Shown here: in pieces, positions 8,358 to 16,825 of the stretch
Position numbering within the stretch: the first letter of the stretch is position 1
Layout: every line of letters begins with the position of its first letter
DNA from: Variovorax gracilis
GTDB lineage: Bacteria > Pseudomonadota > Gammaproteobacteria > Burkholderiales > Burkholderiaceae_C
Assembly: GCF_030317115.1 (NCBI RefSeq)
Contig: NZ_JASZYF010000008.1
Location: forward strand, 232,468 to 296,467
Length of the DNA stretch: 64,000 nucleotides
Reading direction: 5' to 3'
The notes under the pieces: generated by a model
Seen by the model: only the letters and a program-made list of their open reading frames with translations
The model's database searches: none
What the model was told of the DNA's origin: nothing
Translations under genes and position numbers: made by a program

Positions 8358-10360
8358 TCCCGGAGCTGGGCGTCTTCAGCCTGGTGCTGGCGCTGCTGGT
8401 GGCAGTGGTGCAGGGCAGCCTGCCGCTGGCGGGCGCGCACTGGGGCGTGGCGGGCTGGATCCGGCTCGCGCGTCCGGCGGCGCTCGGCCAGTTCTTGTTC
8501 GCGGCCATCGCCTTCGCGTGCCTGGCGTGGTGCTTCCTGGACAACGACTTCTCGGTGCTCTACGTGGCGTCGAACTCGCATGCCGACCTGCCCACCGCCT
8601 ACCGGTTCGCGGCCGTGTGGGGCGGGCACGAAGGCTCGATGCTGTTGTGGCTCTGCCTGCTCAGTGCCTGGACCGTGGCGGTCGCGCTGTTCAGCCGGCA
8701 GTTGCCCGAGGCCTACGTGGCGCGCGTGCTCGCGGTGATGGGATGGCTCAGCGTGGGCTTCCTGCTGTTCCTGCTGTTCCTCTCGAATCCCTTCGCCCGC
8801 CTGATGCCGCCCGCGCTGGAGGGGCGAGACCTGAACCCGCTGCTTCAGGACCCGGGCATGGTGGTGCATCCGCCGATCCTCTACATGGGGTATGTGGGCT
8901 TCTCGGTCGCCTTTGCCTTCGCGATCGCCGCGCTGCTGTCGGGTGAACTGAATGCCGCGTGGGCGCGCTGGTCGCGCCCCTGGACCGTGGCGGCCTGGAT
9001 ATTCCTGACGCTGGGCATCCTGCTGGGCAGCGCCTGGGCCTACTACGTGCTCGGCTGGGGCGGCTGGTGGTTCTGGGACCCGGTGGAGAACGCCTCCTTC
9101 ATGCCCTGGCTCGTGGGCACCGCGCTCATCCATTCGCTGGCGGTGACCGAACAGCGCGGTGCCTTCCGCAGCTGGACCGTGCTGCTCGCCATCTGCACCT
9201 TCTCGCTGAGCCTGCTGGGGACATTCCTCGTCCGCTCGGGCGTGCTGACCTCGGTGCATGCCTTCGCGGTCGATCCCGGGCGCGGGCTCTTCATCCTGGC
9301 CTTCATGGTCGCGGTGGTCGGCGGCTCGCTGCTGCTCTTCGGCTGGCGCGCGCCGCGCATCGGGCTGGGTGGACGTTTCGGCCTGCTGTCGCGCGAGTCG
9401 CTGCTGCTGTCCAACAACGTGGTGCTGACGGTGGCGGCGATGGCGGTGCTGATCGGCACGCTTTATCCGCTGGCGCTCGACGTGCTGGCCGGCCAGAAGA
9501 TTTCGGTCGGGCCACCGTACTTCGAGGCCGTGTTCGTGCCGATCATGGTGCCGGCGATCTTCCTCATGGGCGTGGGGCCGGTTGCGCGCTGGAAGGATGC
9601 GCCGCTGCCCGAACTGGCGCGGCGGCTTCGCTGGGCCCTTGCTGCCAGCGGCGTGGCGGCGCTGCTGTTGCCGTTCACGCTGCCCGCCGGGCAGCGCGGG
9701 TGGTCGGCGATGTCGACCTTTGCGCTCCTGCTGGCCGCCTGGGCCGTCGCCAGCGCCGCGGCACACGCCTGGCAGCGGCTGGGTGGCGCGCACGGCGGCT
9801 GGCTCGAACGCGCGCGCCGCCAGCCGCGCGGCTGGTACGGCATGCTGGTCGCGCACGCGGGCATCGGTGTCTTCATCTTCGGCGCGACGATGGCCAGCGG
9901 CTTCGAAAGCCGGCAGGAACTCAGGCTGCACCTGGGCGAGCAGGCCGTGCTGGCCGGCTTCGAGTTCCGCTTCGAAGGCATCGCGCCGGCCAGCGGGCCG
10001 AACTACGACGCGCAGCGCGCCACGGTCCAGGTCGCGCGCCATGGCCAGCCAGTCGTGACGCTGCATCCGGAAAAGCGCATCTACCGCGCGCAGCAGATGC
10101 CGCTGAGCCAGGCGGCCATCGACGTCGGCCTGACGCGTGATCTCTTCGTCGCGTTGGGCGAGCCGGCCGGCGACGCGGCGTGGACCATGCGCCTCCATGT
10201 CAAACCCTTCATGGCGTGGATCTGGGCCGGCTGCTTGCTGATGGCCTTCGGAGGCCTGCTCGCGGCAAGCGACCGCCGCTACCGCCTCGGCATGGCTGCG
10301 CGCAACGCTGGAGTGACCGGCGGCGCCACGGCCACGCTGCAACAGCGGGAGGCCGTTTGA
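8354..10360 (+). CDS. ccmF: CcmF, haem lyase subunit of cytochrome c maturation
   Basis: CcmF is the large membrane component of the ligase that joins haem to CXXCH cysteines of apocytochromes. The 668-residue product has about 15 hydrophobic spans and the WWD haem-binding motif WGGWWFWDPVENAS around residues 234-247; the E. coli protein has 647 residues. Conserved histidines such as the one in GGHEGSMLLW near residue 95 are present. Its last base is the first base of ccmG (TGATG), again indicating translational coupling. Confidence 0.97.
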   Translation: MIPELGVFSLVLALLVAVVQGSLPLAGAHWGVAGWIRLARPAALGQFLFAAIAFACLAWCFLDNDFSVLYVASNSHADLPTAYRFAAVWGGHEGSMLLWLCLLSAWTVAVALFSRQLPEAYVARVLAVMGWLSVGFLLFLLFLSNPFARLMPPALEGRDLNPLLQDPGMVVHPPILYMGYVGFSVAFAFAIAALLSGELNAAWARWSRPWTVAAWIFLTLGILLGSAWAYYVLGWGGWWFWDPVENASFMPWLVGTALIHSLAVTEQRGAFRSWTVLLAICTFSLSLLGTFLVRSGVLTSVHAFAVDPGRGLFILAFMVAVVGGSLLLFGWRAPRIGLGGRFGLLSRESLLLSNNVVLTVAAMAVLIGTLYPLALDVLAGQKISVGPPYFEAVFVPIMVPAIFLMGVGPVARWKDAPLPELARRLRWALAASGVAALLLPFTLPAGQRGWSAMSTFALLLAAWAVASAAAHAWQRLGGAHGGWLERARRQPRGWYGMLVAHAGIGVFIFGATMASGFESRQELRLHLGEQAVLAGFEFRFEGIAPASGPNYDAQRATVQVARHGQPVVTLHPEKRIYRAQQMPLSQAAIDVGLTRDLFVALGEPAGDAAWTMRLHVKPFMAWIWAGCLLMAFGGLLAASDRRYRLGMAARNAGVTGGATATLQQREAV

Positions 10361-10878
10361 TGCGCTTCAAGCTGCCTTTCGCCATATTCATCGTCCTGGC
10401 AATCCTGCTGGCGGTGGGCTTGCGTCGCGACCCGAAGCTGCTTCCTTCGGCCTTGATCGACAAGCCGGCACCCGCCATCGACCTTCCGCTGCTGCACGAC
10501 CCGCAGCAAAGATTGAGAGTCGAGGGCCTGCGCGGGCAGGTCTGGCTGCTGAACGTGTGGGCCTCGTGGTGCGCGCCCTGCCGTGACGAACTGCCGGTGC
10601 TGATGGACCTCGCCGGCAAGGACGGCGTGGCACTCTATGGCCTCAACTACAAGGACAAGAGCGATGCGGCGCGCAGCTGGCTGCAGCGCTTTGGCAATCC
10701 ATACCGGGGATCGGCTGTCGACAGCGACGGGCGCGTCGGCATCGACTACGGCGTCTACGGTGTGCCCGAGACTTTCGTGATCGACGGCGCCGGGCGCATT
10801 CGCTACAAGCACGCGGGTCCGATCAGCGCCGAGCTTTGGCGTGACCGATTGCTGCCTGTCGTGCGGAGCCTGCAATGA
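10360..10878 (+). CDS. ccmG: CcmG (DsbE), periplasmic thioredoxin-like reductase for apocytochrome c
   Basis: CcmG keeps apocytochrome or CcmH cysteines reduced before haem attachment. The 172-residue product from ATG 10360 has an N-terminal anchor (about 6-20) and a thioredoxin fold with WASWCAPC, the active-site cysteines being residues 71 and 74, and the cis-proline region YGVPETFVID. The upstream open frame from 10180 overlaps ccmF and is not used. It overlaps ccmH by 4 bp. Confidence 0.95.
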   Translation: MRFKLPFAIFIVLAILLAVGLRRDPKLLPSALIDKPAPAIDLPLLHDPQQRLRVEGLRGQVWLLNVWASWCAPCRDELPVLMDLAGKDGVALYGLNYKDKSDAARSWLQRFGNPYRGSAVDSDGRVGIDYGVYGVPETFVIDGAGRIRYKHAGPISAELWRDRLLPVVRSLQ

Positions 10879-11309
10879 GCCGCTGGGCGTGCCTCGTCCT
10901 GCTGTGGGCGTCGATGCTCGGCGGCGCTGTAGCCGGCACGATCGAGGACAGGGAGGCGCGCCTTTCGGCCAGCCTGCGCTGCCTGGTGTGCCAGAACCAG
11001 ACCCTCGCCGAATCCAACGCGCCGCTCGCCGCCGACATGCGCCAGCAGATTCGCGAGCAGCTCGGGCAGGGCCGCAGCGAGCAGCAGATCCGGGACTACT
11101 TCGAGCAGCGCTACGGTGCCTTCGTGCGCTACGACCCGCCTTTCATGCCGTCGACCTGGCTGCTGTGGCTGGCACCCTTCGTACTGCTGGCCGCGGGCTT
11201 CGCGGCGCTGTGGCGCGTGGTGCGTCGGCAAGACCGATCGGAACCTGAACCGCTGACGCCGGCCGAGCGCGAAAGAGCGGACGCGTTGCTGAAAGGGGAC
11301 GCGTGGTGA
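10875..11309 (+). CDS. ccmH: CcmH, thiol oxidoreductase of cytochrome c maturation
   Basis: CcmH works with CcmG and CcmF in the reduction and ligation of apocytochrome c. The 144-residue product has a signal peptide (about 1-21), the conserved RCLVCQNQTLAES motif with Cys36 and Cys39, a helical domain with GRSEQQIRDYFEQRYG, and a C-terminal membrane span near 95-113. It matches the short CcmH/CycL form; the TPR part that E. coli fuses to CcmH is the separate next gene. It overlaps ccmI by 7 bp. Confidence 0.95.
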   Translation: MSRWACLVLLWASMLGGAVAGTIEDREARLSASLRCLVCQNQTLAESNAPLAADMRQQIREQLGQGRSEQQIRDYFEQRYGAFVRYDPPFMPSTWLLWLAPFVLLAAGFAALWRVVRRQDRSEPEPLTPAERERADALLKGDAW

Positions 11310-12529
11310 CGGCCCTGTGGCTGGCCGCCGTGGCGCTGCTGGTACTGGCGCTGCTCTTCGTCGTGCCGCCCCTGCTCGGGCCTTCGGCAGCACGTCCGCT
11401 GGCGCGGGCCGACGCCGTGCGCAGGCTTCATGCGGACCAACTCGCACGCATCGAGAAGGACTTCGAATCCCATGCGCTGAGCGCGCAGGATCGTGCGCAA
11501 GCCATCGACGAATTGCAGCGGCAGGTGCTCGACGAGGCCTTGCAATCGACTCCGCGCGCCGGTCTTGCGTGCCGGCCCTGGATGGGCTGGGGCGTTGCAG
11601 GCATCCTCAGCGTCGCCCTGCCTGCCGCCGCGCTGCTGCTGTATCTGCAGGTCGGCAACCCGATGGCTGCTGCGAGCCAGATGCTGGCGGCGGAGCGATC
11701 GGGCTCCCACGAGGGCGAGGGCGGCGAGGTCGAGACCGTGGTCGGCCGGCTCGCGGCGCGCCTGCGCACCCAACCGGGCGACGTGGAAGGCTGGATCGTG
11801 CTGGCGCGCTCCTATGAGTACCTCCAACGTTATGACGATGCGGTGGTCGCCTACCAGAAGGCGATGGCGCTGGCGCCGAACCAGCCCCAGTTGCTCGCCG
11901 ACTACGCGGACGCGCTGGCATCAGCCCGCGACGGCGATCTGGGCGGTCCGGTGCAGGCCGCCATCGACGCCGCGCTCGCCATCGATGCCGACCATCCGAA
12001 GGCCCTCGCGCTGGCCGGCATGGCCGCGTTCAAGCGGGGCGACCTGCCGCAGGCCCGGCAACGCTGGGAGCACGTGCTGGCGTTGCTGCCGCCGGGCTCC
12101 GAGGCAGCCCAGAAGATCGGCGCCAATCTCGCCGAACTGGACGCGGCGAAGCAGTCGGCGGCGCCGCGCGCCTTCGATCCGGTGCGCAAGCGTGTCGGCG
12201 GCACCGTGTCCATCGCCACATCGCTGCGGGAAAAGACTTCGCCGCAAGACACCGTGTTCGTGCTGGCCAGGTCTGCCGCCACCGGGCGCATGCCGGTCGC
12301 GATACTGCGGCTGCAAGTCAAGGACCTGCCGGCGAAGTTCGTGCTCGACGACAGTCTTGCGATGTCACCGGACTCCCCGATCTCGCGCTTCGACGTGGTG
12401 ACGATCGAGGTGCGCGTGACGCGCTCGGGTCAGGCGGCGCCGCAGCCCGGTGACTTGAGTGGCTCGGTTGCCGACGTGGCTTTGGGCCATGAGGCCGTCG
12501 TCCTGGAGGCGGACCAGGTGATCCGGTGA
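11303..12529 (+). CDS. ccmI: CcmI (CycH), apocytochrome c chaperone with TPR domain
   Basis: CcmI binds the C-terminus of apocytochromes and presents them to the CcmFH ligase. The 408-residue product has two N-terminal membrane spans (about 4-25 and 96-114), a cytoplasmic loop between them rich in charged residues, tetratricopeptide repeats around 160-275 (for example AYQKAMALAPNQPQLLADYA) and a C-terminal periplasmic domain. The start could be GTG 11303 or the adjacent GTG 11306. It closes the nap-ccm block and faces the convergent DUF2855 gene 34 bp away. Confidence 0.92.
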   Translation: MVTALWLAAVALLVLALLFVVPPLLGPSAARPLARADAVRRLHADQLARIEKDFESHALSAQDRAQAIDELQRQVLDEALQSTPRAGLACRPWMGWGVAGILSVALPAAALLLYLQVGNPMAAASQMLAAERSGSHEGEGGEVETVVGRLAARLRTQPGDVEGWIVLARSYEYLQRYDDAVVAYQKAMALAPNQPQLLADYADALASARDGDLGGPVQAAIDAALAIDADHPKALALAGMAAFKRGDLPQARQRWEHVLALLPPGSEAAQKIGANLAELDAAKQSAAPRAFDPVRKRVGGTVSIATSLREKTSPQDTVFVLARSAATGRMPVAILRLQVKDLPAKFVLDDSLAMSPDSPISRFDVVTIEVRVTRSGQAAPQPGDLSGSVADVALGHEAVVLEADQVIR

Positions 12530-12563
12530 GGGCCGGTGGACAGCCCCGGCCCGTGCCGCGCGG

Positions 12564-13682
12564 TCACCGTGAAGGAGACGCGGCAAGGGACAGGACGTGG
12601 CCGACGCGCGGATCTCCGCGTCCGGCCAGCACCTCCGCATAGGCGGTCTGCACCTCCGTACCGCCGACATGGTGTTCGGCGCGAAGCCATGGCGCCTTGG
12701 CATCGGTCACGCGTGCGATGAAGGCGTGCCAGGCCTGCACCATGCGCTGGCCGAAAGCATCGGCACCCCATTCCGTGGTGCGCTTCTTGATCTGCGCTGG
12801 CGCGAAGAACAGTGTCGCTCGTGGGCCGGGCAGGTCCTTGCCCGAGCCGCTGGCGGCCAACTGGTCGACGTGCGTGCCGCCGATCGACGCGCTGTGCTTG
12901 AGATTCGTGAAGCGCGTGTGGATCGCGCGGCGCAGCGCGCCGTTGCCGGCGAAGTCCACGTACACGCAGGGCGTTTCGGCTGGGAGCTGGTCGAGTTCCT
13001 CGTAGGCCAGCACGCGGCTGTAGCAGCCCAGGCTTTCGCAGAAGGCCTTGTTGGCCGCCGAGGTGAGCCCCATGACTTCGATGCCTTCGCGCTGCGCCAA
13101 CTGGAAGGCCGTGCCGTAAGCCGTCTTGCTCGATGCGCTCGACAGCAGCGCCGCGCCGGGGCGCGCGCCGAAGAACTCGTTGTCGTCGAAAAAGTCGTCG
13201 ATCAGCCAAGAGGTGATGAAGAGCGGCCGCAGCAGCGCCTGGATGTCCTCGGTGCCCGCGGTGTAGAGCGGATCGGACTTGCAGCGGAAGTACTGGTTGT
13301 AGACGGCCGGCAGTGCGGCGCGATGGGCGGCGCCCTCGGTGAAGCGCTCGGGCGACAGGCGCTCGGGCGTCAGCACGGCGGAGGAGGCCATCGGGAAGTA
13401 TCCGTAGAGCCGCTCGCCCGTCGCGACACCGGGATGCAGCGAAAGAACGACCGTCGCGAAGCCCCACACCGGGATCGTGCCCCAGCCTTCCTCACCCGTC
13501 GGGAAGAACTGCCAGTAGTTCATCGCGTCGCCGAACGCGGCGTAGGTGATGTTGTTGGAGGTGAGGGCGAAGCTGTCGATGCGCACCCGGATCTGCCCGT
13601 CTGCGAGGCGCTGGTCCTCGGCGGTGCGCAGGCGGGTGGAACTCAGGTCGTCCTTGCGGATCAGCAGGTCGGTCGTGCTCAT
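12564..13682 (-). CDS. DUF2855 family protein, NAD(P)-binding MDR-like fold
   Basis: The 372-residue product matches the DUF2855 family: N-terminal LRTAEDQRLADGQIRVRIDSFALTSNNITYAAFG resembles the GroES-like part of medium-chain dehydrogenases, then SSASSKTAYGTAF at about 180-193 stands where the nucleotide-binding region begins. No biochemical role is established for the family. It is oriented against ccmI and its start lies 145 bp before the ohr stop, separated by the ohr terminator, so it is probably transcribed on its own. The family call is from recognition of the conserved N-terminal segment. Confidence 0.75.
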   Translation of the reverse strand: MSTTDLLIRKDDLSSTRLRTAEDQRLADGQIRVRIDSFALTSNNITYAAFGDAMNYWQFFPTGEEGWGTIPVWGFATVVLSLHPGVATGERLYGYFPMASSAVLTPERLSPERFTEGAAHRAALPAVYNQYFRCKSDPLYTAGTEDIQALLRPLFITSWLIDDFFDDNEFFGARPGAALLSSASSKTAYGTAFQLAQREGIEVMGLTSAANKAFCESLGCYSRVLAYEELDQLPAETPCVYVDFAGNGALRRAIHTRFTNLKHSASIGGTHVDQLAASGSGKDLPGPRATLFFAPAQIKKRTTEWGADAFGQRMVQAWHAFIARVTDAKAPWLRAEHHVGGTEVQTAYAEVLAGRGDPRVGHVLSLAASPSR

Positions 13683-13754
13683 GGTTTCTCCTTGTGCGTC
13701 CTGGGCGCTGCGATGTGGCGGATGACCTTAGCGCAGGCTTGCGTCGATTGCATG

Positions 13755-13801
13755 AAAAAGGCCCGGCAGTTCGTCGCGTAGGCGACGCCCTGCCGGGCCT
13801 T
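13755..13801 (-). terminator. Rho-independent terminator of ohr
   Basis: A 12-bp perfect stem (13758-13769 with 13790-13801) with an inner GTCGC/GCGAC hairpin is followed, reading the minus strand, by five T residues (13759-13755). It lies 26 bp after the ohr stop and in the right direction to end the ohrR-ohr transcript. Confidence 0.85.
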
Positions 13802-13826
13802 GATCAAGGCCGGTGGCCCGCGGCGA

Positions 13827-14252
13827 TCAGGCGATCGAGAGTTCGACTTCGACGTTGCCGCGCGTGGCGTTCGAGTACGGGCACACCTGGTGCGCTGTTT
13901 CGACCAGCAGCTTCTTCTGCGCGTCGTCGAGGCCCGGCAGGGTGATCGCGAGCTTGACCGCGATGCCGTAGGCGGCGCCGGCGTCGATCGGGCCGAGCGA
14001 AACGCTCGCGTCGATGGCGACGTCCTCAGGCACCTTGACGTTGATCTTGGGAGCCACCGCCTTCATCGCGCCGATGAAGCAGGCCGAATAGCCGACCGCG
14101 AACAGTTGCTCGGGGTTGGTGCCGGGCTTGCCGGAGCCGGGCGAGCTGAGCTTGACGTCCAGCGAGCCGTCGCTGGTCTTGCCGGAGCCGTCGCGGCCGC
14201 CGATGGTGTGGGCTTGCGCGGTGTAGAGCACTTTGTCGAGTTTCTTGACCAT
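13827..14252 (-). CDS. ohr: Organic hydroperoxide reductase Ohr
   Basis: Ohr reduces fatty-acid and other organic hydroperoxides in the cytoplasm using lipoylated protein as electron donor. The 141-residue product (normal family length) has the two reactive cysteines Cys58 (YSACFIGAM) and Cys124 (HQVCPYSNA), with Arg20 and Glu48 positioned as the residues that set up the catalytic thiol. The start is ATG 14252, which gives the standard MVKKLDKVLY N-terminus. It lies 64 bp downstream of ohrR on the same strand and is followed by a strong terminator. Expression should respond to organic peroxide through OhrR. Confidence 0.95.
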   Translation of the reverse strand: MVKKLDKVLYTAQAHTIGGRDGSGKTSDGSLDVKLSSPGSGKPGTNPEQLFAVGYSACFIGAMKAVAPKINVKVPEDVAIDASVSLGPIDAGAAYGIAVKLAITLPGLDDAQKKLLVETAHQVCPYSNATRGNVEVELSIA

Positions 14253-14316
14253 GGTGGTTCCTTCGGTGGTTGGAGAGAAAAGGATGCTTCGACGAATCGA
14301 GGCGTGGAGGGGAAAA

Positions 14317-14778
14317 CTAGGCGGCCTTGATGCGGTCCCGCAGGCCTTGCATCTGCTGCGTGAGCTTCGCCAGCTCGTCCAGGGAGCATTGCGAGGAGGC
14401 CAGGAGGCAGGCCGGGACGCTGCCCGCACGCGCCTTGAGCTTGCGGCCGGCGGCGGTGAGGTTGACATGAACGCGGCGCTCGTCGCCCACGTCGCGGATG
14501 CGCGCCACCAGGCCGTTGGATTCGAGCCGCTTGAGCAGCGGCGTCAGCGTGCCGGAGTCGAGGAAGAGACGCTCGCCAAGCTCCGACACCATCAGGCCGT
14601 CTCGCTCCCACAGCACCAGCATCACGAGGTATTGGGGGTAGGTGAGCTGGAGCTTTTCGAGCAGGGGCTTGTACAGCTTGGTCATGGCCAGCGACGCCGA
14701 ATACACCGCGAAGCAGAGCTGGTTGTCGAGCCGGAGCATCTCGTCGACTGAAGGGGCGGCAGGGGCTGGGGAGCGCAT
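14317..14778 (-). CDS. ohrR: OhrR, MarR-family organic peroxide sensor and repressor
   Basis: OhrR represses ohr until its sensing cysteine is oxidised by organic hydroperoxide. Starting at ATG 14778 the product has 153 residues and its cysteine in DNQLCFAVYSAS is residue 22, the same number as the sensor cysteine of Xanthomonas OhrR, which supports this start over the TTG at 14799 that would lie within the operator. A winged helix-turn-helix follows (LTYPQYLVMLVLWE, then LDSGTLTPLLKRLESNGLV). A second cysteine pair near the C-terminus (ACLLASSQC) fits the two-cysteine OhrR type. An AT-rich operator stands directly upstream. Confidence 0.92.
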   Translation of the reverse strand: MRSPAPAAPSVDEMLRLDNQLCFAVYSASLAMTKLYKPLLEKLQLTYPQYLVMLVLWERDGLMVSELGERLFLDSGTLTPLLKRLESNGLVARIRDVGDERRVHVNLTAAGRKLKARAGSVPACLLASSQCSLDELAKLTQQMQGLRDRIKAA

Positions 14779-14795
14779 GGGTTGAAGTGTAGCCA

Positions 14796-14826
14796 GCAAT
14801 TAAATTGCGTGCAATTTAATTTTGTA
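14796..14826. promoter_or_regulatory. OhrR operator
   Basis: Within very GC-rich DNA this short AT-rich block reads CAATTAAATTG at 14797-14807 and CAATTTAATTTTG at 14812-14824, two near-palindromic halves separated by CGTG. It closely resembles the OhrR boxes known from Bacillus and Xanthomonas and lies just upstream of the ohrR start, so it should be the site of autorepression and of ohr control. Confidence 0.85.
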
Positions 14827-14866
14827 GCCGAATGTTTCGCTTGCGGCGCCGGGCGCCGCATTGGAA

Positions 14867-15682
14867 TCAACGTCCGCTGAATCGCGCCGGCCGCCGCTCG
14901 ACGAAGGAGCGCACGCCCTCGGCCGCGTCCTCGCTGTTCGCCAGCCCCTGCTGCACGGGAATGAAGTCTTCCACCGCCGCGAGCGGGCCGTGTTCGATGG
15001 CCTTCATCACGTTGAGCCGCGTCGCCACCACCGCCAGCGGCGCTTGTGCCGCGATGCGTTGCGCGATGCGCAGGGCCTCGTCGAGTTCCTGTCCGGCCGG
15101 CACCACCTTCTGCACGAAGTTCAGGCGGAAGGCCTCGGCGCTGTTGAACTCGTCGGCGGTCAGCAGGTGCAGCATGGCATTGCCCAGCCCCGCCCGCTCG
15201 GCCATTCGCAGCGTGGCGCCGCCGGTGGCCATGATGCCGCGCTGGACTTCCATCTGCGAGAAGCGGCAGTTGTCAGCCGCGACCACGATGTCGGCGCCGA
15301 GCATGAGTTCGATGCCCACCGTGAAGCAGATTCCCTTGACCGCGACCACCATCGGCTTGGTGCGGCGACGGTAGCCGGGCAAGCCGAAATCGTGCGGCTC
15401 GACGAGCCCGTGCGGAATCGCCTTCTCGCCGCGCTTCATGAACTCGGACACCGCGGGCAGGTCGAGCCCCGCCGTGAAGTGGTCGCCGAAGGCATGCAGC
15501 ACGCCGACGCGCAGCGCCGGGTCGTCGTCGAGCCGCGTGTAGGCCTCGGCGAGCTGCTTGAACATGGCAGGCGTCCAGCCATTGCGCTTGGCCGGACGGT
15601 TGATGCCGATCAGCAGCACGTGGTCGAGCACCTGGGTGTCGATGCAGCCTTCGGGCGGCGGGGTGGTGGGCGTGGCGGTCAT
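14867..15682 (-). CDS. Enoyl-CoA hydratase/isomerase family protein
   Basis: The 271-residue product has the crotonase fold signature: LLIGINRPAKRNGW near the N-terminus, the oxyanion-hole segment HFTAGLDL, and VGIELMLGADIVVAAD followed by QMEVQRGIMATGG. The acidic residue usual for hydratases in the second half is not obvious, so hydratase, isomerase or another crotonase reaction cannot be separated. The start ATG 15682 has GGAGA upstream at a suitable distance. It lies downstream of the 3-hydroxybutyryl-CoA dehydrogenase gene on the same strand with a structured repeat between, suggesting a shared role in fatty-acid or aromatic acyl-CoA breakdown. Confidence 0.85.
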   Translation of the reverse strand: MTATPTTPPPEGCIDTQVLDHVLLIGINRPAKRNGWTPAMFKQLAEAYTRLDDDPALRVGVLHAFGDHFTAGLDLPAVSEFMKRGEKAIPHGLVEPHDFGLPGYRRRTKPMVVAVKGICFTVGIELMLGADIVVAADNCRFSQMEVQRGIMATGGATLRMAERAGLGNAMLHLLTADEFNSAEAFRLNFVQKVVPAGQELDEALRIAQRIAAQAPLAVVATRLNVMKAIEHGPLAAVEDFIPVQQGLANSEDAAEGVRSFVERRPARFSGR

Positions 15683-15725
15683 GGGTGTCTGTCTCCGGTT
15701 GTTCAGGGGCACTTCCCCTTCGGGA

Positions 15726-15811
15726 GCCGCCGCGGACCCGGCGTCGCCGGTCCGCTGGCGGCGCCCCCTGGAAGGGGGTGGGCGGCCACACGAAGTGGGC
15801 AAGCCTGGGGG
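15726..15811 (-). repeat. 95-bp-class structured repeat, copy 1
   Basis: It follows the hbd stop codon directly and is read in the sense direction. The first hairpin has arms GCCGCC/GGCGGC around CCGGCGTCGCCGG, and a second hairpin is CCCCC/GGGGG. The conserved end is ACACGAAGTG followed by GGCAAGCCTGGGGG on the plus strand. Confidence 0.85.
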
Positions 15812-16660
15812 TCAGTACGTATACACACCGCGGCCGGTCTTGCGGCCGAGTTGGCCGGCGGCGACCATCTCCTTCAGCAATGGGCAGGGGCGGTACTTCG
15901 AGTCGCCGAACTGCTCCAGGTACACCTCCATCACGGCCAGGCAGACATCGAGCCCGATCATGTCGGCCAGCGCGAGCGGCCCGATCGGCTGGTTGCAGCC
16001 GAGCTTCATGCCGGCGTCGATGTCCTCCGCCGTCGCGAGGCCCTCGGCCAGCACGAAGAAGGCCTCGTTGATCATCGGCACCAGGATGCGATTGACCACG
16101 AAGCCCGGCGCGTTCTTCACCGTGATCGGCGACTTGCCCAGTTTCACCGCCAGTTCCTTCACCGCGTCGTGCGTCGCATCGCTGGTGAGGTAGCCGCGGA
16201 TGATCTCGACCAGCGCCATCATCGGCACCGGGTTGAAGAAGTGCATGCCGATGAAGCGCTCGGCGCGCGAGGTCGCGGCGGCGAGCTGGGTGATCGAGAT
16301 CGACGAGGTGTTCGACGCGATGATCACTTCCGGCGCGAGCATGGCGTCCACCTGCTTGAGGATCTTGAGCTTCAGCTCGTGGTTCTCGGTGGCGGCCTCG
16401 ATGACGAGTTGCGCGGACTTCAGGTCGTCGTAGTTCGTCGAGCCCTTGATCAGCGCCAGCGCCGCGTCCTTCTGGGCGGCGGTGAGCTTGTCCTTCTTGA
16501 TCAGCCTGTCGAGGCTGCCCGCCACCGTGGCGACACCCTTGTCGACTGCGGCCTGCGCGATATCGACCATGACGACGTTGACGCCTGCCACGGCGCAAGC
16601 CTGCGCGATGCCGTTGCCCATTGTTCCCGCACCAATGATGCCGACCGTCTGGATAGCCAT
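15812..16660 (-). CDS. hbd: 3-hydroxybutyryl-CoA dehydrogenase
   Basis: This enzyme oxidises (S)-3-hydroxyacyl-CoA with NAD(P) in beta-oxidation or butyrate-type pathways. The 282-residue product is of standard length. It starts MAIQTVGIIGAGTMGNGIA with the dinucleotide-binding GAGTMG at residues 10-15, then has NTSSISIT, ERFIGMHFFNPVPMM with the catalytic histidine, and the C-terminal dimer domain NRILVPMINEA. ATG 16660 is chosen over the longer frame because AAGGAG stands nine bases before it. It is divergent from purT, with 165 bp between them that probably hold both promoters. Confidence 0.93.
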   Translation of the reverse strand: MAIQTVGIIGAGTMGNGIAQACAVAGVNVVMVDIAQAAVDKGVATVAGSLDRLIKKDKLTAAQKDAALALIKGSTNYDDLKSAQLVIEAATENHELKLKILKQVDAMLAPEVIIASNTSSISITQLAAATSRAERFIGMHFFNPVPMMALVEIIRGYLTSDATHDAVKELAVKLGKSPITVKNAPGFVVNRILVPMINEAFFVLAEGLATAEDIDAGMKLGCNQPIGPLALADMIGLDVCLAVMEVYLEQFGDSKYRPCPLLKEMVAAGQLGRKTGRGVYTY

Positions 16661-16825
16661 GAGAAATGCTCCTTGAACTGAAAGATGAAAGGGGAGGGAG
16701 GCGCCCGTGCCGCGACGCCCCATGCCCGAGATTGTGAAACAGCAGCCGCCCGGCACCGTTGCCGCGTGTGACAGCGGGAGTGATTTAAAGTGCCGCGTTC
16801 AGATCCCCAGCCTCGGACCCGCACC

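Noticed and set aside
8276..10342. 688-codon minus-strand frame opposite ccmF
   Set aside because: Shadow of ccmF, which has clear membrane spans and the WWD motif; the antisense product is low complexity.
15713..15830. Repeat-derived hairpins considered as ordinary rho-independent terminators
   Set aside because: The hairpins lack a T-run in either direction and share far more sequence between loci than terminators do, so they are listed as repeats instead.
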